From Schoenoplectus triqueter (lineage: Eukaryota; Streptophyta; Magnoliopsida; Poales; Cyperaceae): a stretch of 64,000 nt of DNA. A program made the position numbers and the translations under genes. The notes under the pieces were generated by a model. That model did no database searches, had not been told where the DNA came from, and worked only from the letters and a program-made list of their open reading frames with translations. The stretch lies in contig CAXKVV010000062.1 of NCBI GenBank assembly GCA_964058805.1, forward strand, positions 248,001 through 312,000, given 5' to 3'. This document shows positions 54,641 to 64,000 of the stretch, piece after piece. Position 1 is the first letter of the stretch. Every line of letters starts with the position of its first letter.

Positions 54641-54841
54641 TAACCTGGTGCCAAAGCTGTGAGCAACCACCTAACCATGCTTTAATTTGTGTCAATTGCT
54701 GATAAGTAGTCAGCTCTTTGACCAAATTACCCTCATGTTAAGGGATTGAAAGTCAATTTCACAAGACTGATCAGGTGCCAAAGCTGAGAGCAACCATCTG
54801 ATCAAGTCAAGATTTGTATCAATTGTTGACAAGTAATCAAC
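54641..54841 (+). repeat. Tandem pair of structured units
   Basis: Two units 127 bases apart. Each has the core GGTGCCAAAGCTGNGAGC flanked by a 5-base direct repeat (TAACC in the first, TGATC in the second, both 31 bases apart), then a hairpin with a 7-base AAGTA-type loop (stems GCTGA/TCAGC and GTTGA/TCAAC). Confidence 0.8.
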
Positions 54842-56502
54842 TTTTGATCAAATCAAACCCTAATAAACATCAGTGATGGTGTTAATTGGGGTGGAGTTTC
54901 TGCAAGGAGAATTTATTTGGCAGGGACACTGAGCTACTATTGATAAAATTGGGATTTATTCAGAAGAAAGTAGGGTATTGTGATCAGAGAATTTTTAACA
55001 CAAGCAAACAGGGGTAAAAATGGAATTAAAATTACAGGGATGATCATCATGAATTTAGGGATTTTTTGTGAAAATTTCATGATTTTTGGATGAAGGGATC
55101 TATTAAAATCAATTGGAGAAAGAAAATTAGATCAGTCCAAAGGCTGAGATTCAATCAAGAGCTTTAAGGGTGCAACTTGGAGCAAAGGATCTAATTGGGT
55201 GCAAATTGGGGACAAAAGACACAAAAATACCTAAATGGCGCTGGAAAGAAGTTTTTTTGAAGAAAGGAAGATTTATGTAAACTTGGCGCACTGTAAGTGT
55301 TTCTCATTAAACCCGACATGTGGGGTCAGTTCATGTGCGCCGAGTTTACCCGAAATGTGGCTGCTCCCCACTCCTTATTTCTCCTCTTACACACGGGCCC
55401 CACCTGTCAGGGGGCTCTCTCCCTTCCTCTTGATTCGGTTTACAAACACCAGGTCCATTCGGACAAAGGGACAAATTCAATCTCCTTCCCCGATTTTCCT
55501 CTCTTTTGCCCGATTCTTCTCTGATACTGAAGGTGAAAATGGAGCTCAAGAAAATTCTATAGGAAGGCCCCTCATTATACACCAATCAAGAGCTTGCAAG
55601 GAGGAGAATATAGTGAAGTCATTATTTTGCCGAATGGTGCTTCATAATGCACTCGCATCCAAGGTGAAGGGAGCTCGGCCAAAATTCAATTGAGGCAATT
55701 TAAAGCTTAATCACTCGAATTAATGGCTCATGAAGTATCTCTGAACCTCCACGACACTGCCTAGACCTTTAAACCTAAGCCTCAACATCTCTAGACCCGA
55801 GATTCACCAACTTGCCAACCCGCCATGAAGTGAAATGTCCAAAGTCAGTGTCAGATTGTGCAGATGGCCAGACAGGTGAATTGAACTTATCCCTGGGGCT
55901 AGTGTGATGCTAATAATGCTTGCAATTGGGAGAATGTATCAAGAGATAAGAGATATTGATCCAAAGTTTTAAATCGGGTTTTAGATGGAAATAAGGGTCT
56001 AGGGCGCCTAATTGGATCTTCCTATTACCCAAACCTATTAAGAAGGATATTGAGGTGATGTTTAGATACCTAGAAGTTTCTAGAAGAGTCCAGAAAGAGC
56101 AAATGCTATGGATGGTAATTAAGTGGCAAAAGTGTAAAACCTGCTAAAGTTATAACAAACTCACAACTGCCAATCTTAGTTGCTGGAGGTTAGTAATTGT
56201 ATCAAGGTGGCTCAGTAGACTACAGGGAACACCAGGAAAATGATTAAACTGGAAATCAAAACACCAAGTGCAGATGGGATAAAAGGAGGTGAAGTTGACA
56301 GAAAACAGAAGAAAACATCAATTGCCAAGTTGGCAATCCAAACTTCAAGCACTCCCCTCAACAAACACAGTTGAAATCAATCCTAACCACTCAATTGCTG
56401 CATCAAGGGATGAGATGAAGCCACCTCAGTGATCCGTGGCAGAGAAGAAGCACAAATCATGCCAAAAGAAGCACAATTCAATAATTGCACTTGACTGAGC
56501 CC

Positions 56503-56509
56503 TATAAAA
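56503..56509 (+). promoter_or_regulatory. TATA box, probable LTR promoter
   Basis: CCTATAAAAGTCC in an otherwise unremarkable context, followed by an A/G-rich leader. Confidence 0.4.
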
Positions 56510-56842
56510 GTCCTGGACAGCCAGTAGAAAAAAAAAGAGATCAATTTTAGAGGAAGCACACTTTCCTTGAGAGCAAAAGAGCTAGAGATACGATAAGAAT
56601 TACCAGTACAGTGAGATAGAGATCTGCTGTAATTGAGAGCAGGCAAGTTTGACATTATCAGAGAAGTTATACATTTGCTAATTGGAAAGTATACAATTGC
56701 ATTACAAAGAAGGTTTGTTGTTATGCGTTAAAGACCGGTAGGATAATAATTCTTCCATTTCTTTTTCTCTTGCCATCTGAGCTTAAAACTCTTTTCTCTT
56801 CCTTCCTTTCTTGCTGATTTGATGTTTGATGATCCTGTTCAG

Positions 56843-57178
56843 CGAGCCACTGGCCCAAACAAATAGTTTGGCGAGCCTTTAGGCCTGAGCCAATCACATC
56901 ATCAATGAATTGACATTTTTTTAGATTAAACACTAAACAAGTCTCTCTTCCTTTCAATTTAACTGAGCCTGATTTCTATTACAAGATTGAACAATAACTA
57001 CTACTGTGAATCATGAATTTTGAATTAGCATTTTGATCTTTCAATTTTCTTCACTGATTTCATCAGTTCTTTTCTTGAATTGTGCTGACTGAGAATTAAA
57101 TGAGTATTAATGGATAAAGTCTTTAAGCACATCTTGTGAGCCATTGGCCCAGGTAAAACCTGGTGAGCCTCTAGGCCG
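56843..57178 (+). repeat. Two copies of a hairpin block GAGCCAYTGGC-stem-GAGCCTYTAGGCC
   Basis: Copy 1: stem CCAAAC (56855-56860), loop AAATA, GTTTGG. Copy 2: stem CCAGGT (57149-57154), loop AAA, ACCTGG. Outer flanks are conserved while stems differ but stay complementary. Confidence 0.85.
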
Positions 57179-58198
57179 AGATAGATGCAAGTGAAAGAAA
57201 GGGAGAACAGATAGATCACCTATCATCTGTTGAGAATTATCACTAGTTGTAGCAAGAACTCTAAAATTCTGGTAAAAAGACAGTGAATTGGCGAGATTAA
57301 GAAGCAAGTACATCACTACAAGGCAGGAATATAACATTAACGTGAGATCAATTCATCAATACAGCGACAGAGATGCGATTGGTACCAAATCGGTACTGAG
57401 GTGAAGACCGGTACAGGCAACGCCATGTCTTCACCGCATGGATCTTTAATCAAGTATCATCAAGGGATTGGAAACACCAAGACGACGCCAACCCCATTGT
57501 CTGATCTGCCATCGGCATCTTCGATCACCGGCGACACCCTTTTGCGCAGATCTCAAAGCGCGATGAAGAAAAGAGTCGAAGAGATCATCTGGCGCGACTG
57601 TTAAAATGAAAGCACCAATCTTGGCGCGCTTGCACCAATCCTGAAGTAATTCAACGACGTTAGAGTGATGAAAAGCTTAGATAACAAATAGAATACATCA
57701 CACGCATTCATCTATTTCAGCACAAATCTTGAGAATATCCAATGGATGCAAGAAAAGGGAAAAGGGGTTGTGCTGTCAGCCCAGAGATAAAAAACGACGA
57801 AATGGGCTAAGTTTACTTAAAATCAAATGAACCCAAAAATCTAGCCTAACAGCGAAATAAAATAATAAAAATAAGTTTGGGCCCAAATTGCAGAATAAAG
57901 AACTCAGCCCAACAGTGAAAGGAAGAAAATGAAATGGGCTCAGTCAGTAAAAATAAAAAAAAAAAAAATCTCAGCCCAATTCAACTAAGCCCAACTCAGT
58001 AAATAACAGAAAATTAAAAATAAAGGGGTAAATAAATCATTTGGAAATGTTCCCAAACTCCAAATTGACTCAAATTTGTTTCTAAATTTTTTTTGTTTTT
58101 CATACTATTTTTCTATATAAAAACATTTCAAATAATTTAAAAGCAAAATGACATTGTTTGCTTTTCCCTATTTGACCAAGCTTTGACTTGCTATTTTG

Positions 58199-58460
58199 GC
58201 TATTATAAAAATCCTAAAAATTCAAATAAAATCATAAATAATAGCCAAATTATTTCCTATTATTTTTGTAAGTAATTTTCTACAAAAATAAATAGAGTTT
58301 AGAAATAGTAAAAATAAAATTCTATTACTTTAGCTATTATAAAAATCCCAAAAATCTAAATAAAATTCTATATAATAGCTAATCCATTTTCCTATTATTT
58401 TTGTAAGTAATCTTCTACAGAAATAAATAGAGTTTAAAAAAATAAAAAATAAATTCACCT
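58199..58460 (+). repeat. 134-bp tandem duplication
   Basis: GCTATTATAAAAATCC occurs at 58199 and 58333, each followed by TATTATTTTTGTAAGTAAT and ATAAATAGAGTTTA. Confidence 0.88.
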
Positions 58461-58554
58461 TTGTAATAGAGATAATAATGAAAGGTATTATCTTAATAAT
58501 AAAAATCAATAAAAAATGTGATAATCTTTTTACATTTTAGAGGTGAATAGATAT

Positions 58555-59002
58555 GCTCACACGAGGGGTGTAGAGCAACACAATAATTTTACACAAGTAA
58601 TGCAACGTATTAGAACAATTAGTCGAGACAAGAACATCTTGACGCTCGTTGAAGAATAACAAGGCTACGACATCAACATGAAGAGATATGTCGACTTTGA
58701 GGAAGAAGAACATTACGATGTCTGAGAGAAGTGACATCTTAATGACTCAGTGTCATGAACAAGTAATTCATGACTAAATACGCTCACACAAGGGGTGTAG
58801 AGCAACATAGTGATTTTGCACAAGTAATGCAACATATTAGAATAATTAGTCGGGACAAGAACATCTTGACGCTCGTTGAAGAATAATCAAGGTTACGACA
58901 TCAACATGAAGAGATATGTCGATTCTAAGAGAGAAGAACATTACGATGTCCAAGAGGAGTGACATCTTAATGACTTGGTGTCATGAACAAGTAATTCATG
59001 AC
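58555..59002 (+). repeat. 227-bp tandem duplication made of short inverted repeats
   Basis: Units start at 58555 and 58782. Each contains CGACAT-14-ATGTCG, GATGTC-10-GACATC, ATGAC-5-GTCAT and GTCATGAA-CAAGTAA-TTCATGAC (58752-58774, 58980-59002). Confidence 0.92.
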
Positions 59003-59075
59003 CACTTGAGCTAGTAAGGCTGAACTCATCCGTCGATAAGTTTGTCTTCTGGTTCATTTCCCAAGATTGTGAGAT

Positions 59076-59703
59076 TGAATCGTTCTGTAGTAGATTCATC
59101 CACAAAATAGTGAATGTGAACCGTTCTGTAGTAGGTTCCTTCACTAACACACGCTTCAATGTCAAGCTGGTTTAGTGCTTCAGGTTTGACGTTGTGTGCA
59201 GTTGTGTTCCTAGGTTTATGAATCGGCTTAGTGCTTCGAATTCATGATCTAGAAGATCGGTGAGAAGAAACACGTGGACCAAACCCACCCTTCTCCTGAT
59301 TCACCAACCTCAAGATCAACCGGCCTAGTGCTTCGAGTTGTATTTTGTGTGATTGGTTGTTGACTAGTTAAGATCGAACCGTTCTGTAGTAGGTTTATCT
59401 TCTAGATCAACCGAGTTTGAGTCGTTCTGTAGTAGACTCACCTCAAACTCCTCTGAAGAGATTAATCTGATCTGTAGTAAGGTTATCTCTCGAGGCGGTA
59501 AAAGACTGAACCGATCTGTAGTAGGTTCGTCTTTCATGGGATTAACTTCTGAATCATTCTGAAACAGGTTTATTTTCTGAAACAACTGAGGTTGAGTCGT
59601 TCTATAAGTAGACTCACCTCGAACCCCTTCGAAGAGTTTAATCTGATCTGTAGTAAGGTTATCTCTCAAGGCGGTAAAGACTGAACCGATCTGTAGTAGG
59701 TTC
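59076..59703 (+). repeat. Ten stem-loops with a shared 11-base loop and changing stems
   Basis: Loop GTTCTGTAGTA or GATCTGTAGTA, flanked by pairing arms: GAATC/GATTC (59077), GAACC/GGTTC (59118), GAACC/GGTTT (59376), GAGTC/GACTC (59419), TAATCT/AGGTTA (59463), GAACC/GGTTC (59508), GAATC/GGTTT (59551), GAGTC/GACTC (59594), TAATCT/AGGTTA (59639), GAACC/GGTTC (59683). The last six overlap a tandem duplication of about 175 bp. Confidence 0.88.
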
Positions 59704-60029
59704 GTCTTTTACGGGATCAACCTTTCGGTGAATCCAGACGACCACTTGACCATCATTTAACTATACTATTTGCTTCTCCCTTTTAAAGATCCAGAGGTGC
59801 CTCGAGGTTAACAGCCCAGGGTAATTAACGGTGGGGGCTTGCGCCCACCGGAATCTACAAGAACTCACAATCACTAAAAAAACCCCTGAATGTGCATCCA
59901 AATCGTTCTAAACGGCAGAATCGGCCGGCATTAAACAGATGCACGCTTGGGAGGGATCTCCGTGTCCTTCTTCCGCATCCCATCGCCCAGCGGCGGTGCG
60001 GAGCGCGCGAAAAAGGGTCGCACAGGATC

Positions 60030-60048
60030 TGGCACGCCCGGTGGGACC
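60030..60048 (+). promoter_or_regulatory. Primer-binding site of the Tat-like element
   Basis: TGGCACGCCCGGTGGGACC, a tRNA 3'-end complement of the form seen in gypsy elements, 58 bases before the first gag ATG. Confidence 0.7.
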
Positions 60049-60105
60049 TAGATTCTCCTCTTATCTTTGAAAGAGAGAAGCAAATAGAATAGTTAAAAGA
60101 TACAA

Positions 60106-62757
60106 GTGGTCTTCTATGCGCTAAAAATGACTAATGATTTTCGAGTATTTTCGTTTTTGCAGGAAATGGCATACTTTGGGAACTTCAACCTCGCTCCTTA
60201 CACCGTCACCCCTGCACAGAGCCCAGAGGGCAAACTATTCATGTTCTTCGGGACTATCCCGCAAGAACTCACCTTCTACGGCCCAGCTCCAGTGGCCACA
60301 ATCACTCCCGCAACCGTCCGGATCTCCATCCCGGACGAGGAAGAGGACTCAATTACCCTAACTCCTAAGGGTATTTCTAACAATGTCATGGCCTCTCCTA
60401 CTACCTCCCCAAAGAGGAGAAGGCGACCGTCTAAGAAGACAGCCCCAACGGCCGCGACCCAAGCTATCCGCAGCTCTCAAGCGTCCAGGAAGAGGGCCCT
60501 GGATGCATACCAAAACCAGCTGGTGGCTAGGCCAGCCATCCCAGTCTCTAACAAGTTCACGGCACTTCATATAGTGGCTAAAAACTCAGCCACCGGCCAG
60601 CTCCGCCAGGCATGGGAGGTGCCTAAGCCCACACCTCGCCCAACTCAAAGGCCTCAACACCGCCAGCACAAGTCTCAAGCCCCTGCAGAAGCCATCTGCA
60701 AGGCTCACAAGGCCCTCAAACAGAGAAGAAGCGTCAAGAACGCTAGGTCGAGACAATACGTCTCCCACCCCAGTCAATCTCAAGATATGGCTCAGCCGCA
60801 AGCCATCATCCCGACTCTGCACCCAAGGAGGTTTACATCAAAGGCAACACCTAGCGTCCAGCAGGTGTGGGTCCCAAAGGGTTCCCAACCAACAAAATCC
60901 CAATCTCAAACCCAGCCCAGCAAGGCAGGCAACTCGAACACTCCGTCCGAGAGTGTATTCAGCCGCTTAGGTCAGAAGAGTGTATTCAGCCGATTAGGCT
61001 CGAGAGTACCACTCAACAACCTAAAAATAACTGCCCCTGACCAAACGAAGAAGAAGAGAAGAACCGCTCGCTATGAAGAGCACTTCTCGGTCAACACCAT
61101 CAGTATAAGCTACGATACTGATCCAGACACCGATACTGAGGTGAATATGGCCCAGGACGACCAGTCCCCGCCTAATCAAGCTCACGTCACCAATACCAAC
61201 AAAAATAATGGTAGAAAAGGGAGACCTCCCAAGAGAGTCAACAGCAGGGAAGGGGAAGATCACAATGAAAACCCTGATTTCTTCGATAATGAAGATGACG
61301 TTGAAACACGTCCCGAAGTGCCCGTCGATGAAATTGAAATATTAAAAGGCCACATCGAGGCACGGGATGAAGAGCTGATTAGGCAACGGGAGCTAATCGC
61401 TACCATGCTGAAACAAAATGAAGAATTGATTAAGGCGGTCAAATCCTTGCAAGAATCACAGGACGCCAATTTCAAAGCTGGTAGCTCCCGTCAAGAAGGG
61501 GTCCACAGTACCAAAAGCAATCATAAGGGAAAACAACCCGTCAATTCTAAACCCCATCCACATAGAACAATAGAAGTGGAGGCTGAACCAACGGGAATAT
61601 CCCGGAAAGAGATTCAAGCCATGATTGCCCAGCAAATGCAAATAGCTGGAGGTGGATACGCTATCCCTCCCGTTAAAAACTGTGGACATCCATACCCTGC
61701 GATATACGATTTAGAAGAATATCCTAAAGGGTATGTGATCCCCCGCTTCAGGACCTTCTCCGGAGAGGGCAATAAAGATCTGAACCCTGAACAACACCTG
61801 GCCTACTTTGTGGCCTCGTGCGGTAACACGGGCGGCAATGATGCACTATTGTTGAGACAATTCCCTCAAAGCTTGGTGGGAACTGCTTTCCAATGGTACT
61901 ATTCATTAGAAAACAACAGCATCAGGACCTGGGATGAGATGGCAGACTCGTTCAGGGCACGGTTTGTTATGGTGTCTGACAAGATAAACATAGCCGATCC
62001 GGCAAGCACTAAACCCAAGAAAGGGGAGTCAATGACAGATTTTATTAATAGATGGCGGAACCTCAGCATCAAATGCGACCGCACATTAACTGAAGATGAG
62101 GCCGTCAACCTAATCATGAAAAACATTGACGGGTGGATGGGCATGCTGCTTGGTGTGACAAAGGTCAACACGTTTAAAGACTTGCTCAGGTCGGTATCCA
62201 ATATGGAGAGGATGTCACCGCACACTGTGCCAAACTTCATGAACAACAGGCCGCAACGAGGAGCCCGAGCTGAAACCAAGGTGGCATTTACCTCGTTAAA
62301 AGATAAAATGGTTGCTAACACGGATACTCAAAGTGGCAACAACGGCACAAATGGCAACAATTACAATAAGGGACCTAGGCCCAATACAGCAGGGAGTTCA
62401 CGGAGTTTTGAGTCCCTCAAACAAAAGAAATCTAAGCCGTACTCCTTCAGAAAAGATAAAGTTGCCCAAATCTTCAGAGGGGCACTAAAGAACGGTCTAG
62501 CCCTACCGGCCAGTAAACGCCCAGAAGATGCCGATAAATCGGACGAACCCAACTTCTGCCCATACCACAGAGTACTAGGGCATCCAATTGAAGATTGCTG
62601 GGTCTTCAAAGATTGGGTCGAAAAGGCGTACAAGAATGGTGAAATTACTTTACCTAAAGGGTTCTTGCAAAGCCCATCGGCCCATGAACATGCCAATATG
62701 ATCTCTCACGAAGAAGAGAAGATCCCGGGGCAATTAAGTGAAGACCAGGAAGAATAA
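60106..62757 (+). CDS. gag: Tat-like Ty3/gypsy gag polyprotein, 883 aa
   Basis: Structural capsid/nucleocapsid precursor of the retrotransposon. The first half is a low-complexity, basic Pro/Ser/Thr/Gln-rich region with nuclear-signal-like KRRRRPSKK (about 102-110) and a doubled SVFSRLG (about 284-298). Residues 408-450 form a charged helix likely to be coiled coil. The Retrotrans_gag capsid domain runs from about 525 to 710 (VIPRFRTFSGEG, FPQSLVGTAFQWYYSLE, TWDEMADSFRARF, GESMTDFINRWRNLSIKC). A knuckle-like C818-x2-H821-x4-H826-x4-C831 lies near the end. The frame is fully open. The ATG at 60106 was taken as start, but the ATG at 60166 (MAYFGNF) follows TTTTTGCAG, a good splice acceptor, and may be the true start of a spliced message. 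It ends in TAA, in frame with pol. Confidence 0.9.
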   Translation: MVFYALKMTNDFRVFSFLQEMAYFGNFNLAPYTVTPAQSPEGKLFMFFGTIPQELTFYGPAPVATITPATVRISIPDEEEDSITLTPKGISNNVMASPTTSPKRRRRPSKKTAPTAATQAIRSSQASRKRALDAYQNQLVARPAIPVSNKFTALHIVAKNSATGQLRQAWEVPKPTPRPTQRPQHRQHKSQAPAEAICKAHKALKQRRSVKNARSRQYVSHPSQSQDMAQPQAIIPTLHPRRFTSKATPSVQQVWVPKGSQPTKSQSQTQPSKAGNSNTPSESVFSRLGQKSVFSRLGSRVPLNNLKITAPDQTKKKRRTARYEEHFSVNTISISYDTDPDTDTEVNMAQDDQSPPNQAHVTNTNKNNGRKGRPPKRVNSREGEDHNENPDFFDNEDDVETRPEVPVDEIEILKGHIEARDEELIRQRELIATMLKQNEELIKAVKSLQESQDANFKAGSSRQEGVHSTKSNHKGKQPVNSKPHPHRTIEVEAEPTGISRKEIQAMIAQQMQIAGGGYAIPPVKNCGHPYPAIYDLEEYPKGYVIPRFRTFSGEGNKDLNPEQHLAYFVASCGNTGGNDALLLRQFPQSLVGTAFQWYYSLENNSIRTWDEMADSFRARFVMVSDKINIADPASTKPKKGESMTDFINRWRNLSIKCDRTLTEDEAVNLIMKNIDGWMGMLLGVTKVNTFKDLLRSVSNMERMSPHTVPNFMNNRPQRGARAETKVAFTSLKDKMVANTDTQSGNNGTNGNNYNKGPRPNTAGSSRSFESLKQKKSKPYSFRKDKVAQIFRGALKNGLALPASKRPEDADKSDEPNFCPYHRVLGHPIEDCWVFKDWVEKAYKNGEITLPKGFLQSPSAHEHANMISHEEEKIPGQLSEDQEE

Positions 62758-62901
62758 TGGACTACGCACTTATCGAAAAAGTCGATTAAAATGCTTAAAG
62801 CCCTTAAGAAAGAACCCGGCATGAGATGGAAAGACGACATCATGCCAGTGGTCCCACCAAAACCTAGGGTATACTATAAAGTGGACCAGAGCCAGGACTA
62901 G

Positions 62902-64000
62902 GTTCTTAAGAAAAGAAAGAAGCATAGAAACAACAAGTCCAGAAAGAATAAAATTGAAGAATGCGAGCAGGGCAGTCCCGAGATGATTACCCTTCAACAC
63001 TTCATCTCCAAAGAGGACTGGGAGAAGTTAACCCTAGGTCAAAGGAAAGAAGATGTAGATGAAGAAGTGAATAAAGAAGAAAGCGAAGAGATCTGGGGTG
63101 CTTCGTGCAACATGGTATATTCTTCCCACGACGAAGATATGCCAACATTAGAGGAGATGTTCTTCCTAAACGACGAAGGGGAGGCAAGCACCTCTGGGAC
63201 CAAAAATGAAGAATGCAAGGCTGTGCTCCGGTCCGGGACTTATGTACCCGAGAGACAAGCTCCCAAGGATTCCGATAAGGGAAAAGACAAAATCCAGAAT
63301 AAAGGCAAAGAGGCCGAGAGCCTAAGCAAGAACCCAGAAAAGACCCGGCCGACGAGCGAAGAATATAATGTGTTGGCACATCTGCGTAAGATTCCAGCGC
63401 TATTAAGCATATTCGACGCATTGATGATGTCACAAGACCTAAGGGAGGTACTAATCCAAGCCTTGCAAGATCCTGAGAGGTACAAGTCATACTTCATCGA
63501 GCAAAATATGCAGGAAGCTCTATTCACCGCCAAGCGGGCCGCATGCATAAATTTCACAGATGACGACCTCCTGATAGGCACCGTCGACCACAACCGTCCG
63601 TTGTACATCACCGGAAACTGTGGTGGGCAAAAGATTGGCCGCATCCTGGTCGATGCAGGGTCCTCGATCAATATCATGCCGCTTAAAACCCTGAAGACTA
63701 TCACCTTAGATGTGAAGAACTTATCTGATGAAAAGGTGATTATTCATGGCTTCAATCAAAACTCCCAAAAGGCCCTGGGAGCTATAACTCTGAACCTGCA
63801 ATGCGGAAGCCTAAAAGCGCCTACCAAGTTCTATGTCATTGACGCTGAAACTTCTTATCGAGCATTGTTGGGCCGCTCGTGGCTTCACAGCAATCAGGTC
63901 ATACCCTCTACTCTGCACCAGTGCCTGAAATATATTGAGAATGGTAAACAAAAGAGAATTGACGGAGACGTCAAACCATTCGGGGTGCATGAGATTAAAT
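62902..64000 (+). CDS. pol: Tat-like pol, 5' part: protease (partial, runs off window)
   Basis: Same frame as gag, separated from it by TAA (62755-62757), a 47-codon stretch and TAG (62899-62901); open from 62902 to the window end. The first ATG is at 62983. After a charged spacer (DVDEEVNKEESEEIWG, EEMFFLNDEGEAS) comes the retropepsin-type aspartic protease: DDLLIGTVDHNRPLYI, then GRILVDAGSSINIMPLKTL with catalytic D in VDAG, VIIHGFNQN, and FYVIDAETSYRALLGRSWLH, the conserved end. It cuts the gag-pol precursor. Reverse transcriptase and integrase should follow beyond 64000. Expression must involve readthrough, internal initiation or splicing. Confidence 0.87.

Larger units (their letters stand above)
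54490..57598 (+). repeat. LTR-like or leader region of a Ty3-type element, non-coding
   Basis: No protein-like frame (the 152-codon frame at 55235 has no domain). A TATA box at 56503, purine-rich leader sequence and duplicated structured blocks suggest the long terminal repeat and leader of a second gypsy element, into which the element starting near 57599 may be inserted. Ends not established. Confidence 0.4.
57599..60024 (+). repeat. Putative 5' LTR of the Tat-like element
   Basis: Inferred from TGTTAAAATG at 57599 and GTCGCACA at 60024 (TGT/ACA ends) just before the primer site. The second LTR is outside the window, so the left border is a guess. It contains a 134-bp tandem repeat, a 227-bp tandem repeat and hairpin arrays. 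Confidence 0.45.
57599..64000 (+). mobile_element. Tat-like Ty3/gypsy retrotransposon, left part
   Basis: Contains a putative long 5' LTR, primer site, 883-codon gag and the first 366 codons of pol, whose first domain is the protease; the rest lies beyond the window. Tat-lineage features are the long LTR, big gag, CPYH..GH..C knuckle and protease motif VDAGSSIN. GC content and intact frames mark it as the youngest large element here. Confidence 0.9.

Noticed and set aside
55235..55693. 152-codon plus-strand frame
   Set aside because: No recognisable domain and located in LTR-like or leader sequence with a TATA box and structured repeats.
58555..59703. CRISPR-like array
   Set aside because: Repeats and spacers do not alternate regularly and the context is a plant LTR retrotransposon; these are hairpin repeats.
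60358..63704. Many minus-strand frames opposite gag and pol (for example 63240-63704)
   Set aside because: Antisense shadows of the long gag/pol coding frame.

Overview
The window looks like a flowering-plant nuclear chromosome segment. It is strongly AT-rich, has GT-AG introns of plant type, and is packed with Ty1/copia, Ty3/gypsy (Athila- and Tat-like), LINE, Helitron, CACTA-like, hAT-like and Mutator-like (MULE) elements. The species cannot be named from the sequence. No tRNA, rRNA or CRISPR array was seen.

The one host gene that reads through intact is a divergent ROOT HAIR DEFECTIVE 3 / SEY1-type dynamin-like GTPase on the minus strand, from 49358 down to 22150. I could assemble 21 exons. 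All have GT-AG borders, every phase matches, and together they give one 647-codon frame. The GTPase half is canonical in its motifs. The middle helical module is present twice, as a five-exon cassette duplicated in tandem. The second half of the family's helical region and the membrane hairpin are missing. Its introns (27 kb in total) are a collection of transposons: a solo LTR, a copia remnant, a Helitron, MULE- and hAT-type MITEs and many fold-back elements.

A second copy of exon 1 and its upstream region lies at 1785-2460, also on the minus strand, so a paralogous gene probably runs off the left edge. A third copy of the upstream region lies inverted at 49690-49920 and forms a palindrome with the gene's own promoter.

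Layout: 0-2.5 kb, paralogue exon 1 and flanks. 2.5-8.4 kb, direct repeats interrupted by a LINE (16-bp target duplication) and a MULE-MITE (9-bp duplication). 8.4-10.7 kb, non-coding sequence and a LINE tail. 10.8-17.5 kb, a decayed unidentified gene fragment hit by or next to a copia element, a hAT-MITE and a non-autonomous LTR element, each with its target duplication. 17.5-21.1 kb, a truncated copia. 22-49.4 kb, the RHD3-like gene. 50-52 kb, an Athila-like LTR, primer site and broken gag. 52.1-54.5 kb, a CACTA terminus and an Arg/Gly-rich two-exon remnant. 54.5-57.6 kb, an LTR-like region with a TATA box. 57.6-64 kb, the left part of a Tat-like Ty3/gypsy element with an 883-codon gag and a pol that starts with an aspartic protease and runs off the window.

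The most unusual non-coding signal is in 54.6-59.7 kb. Families of short hairpins repeat with the same loop sequence but different stems, and the two arms change together.
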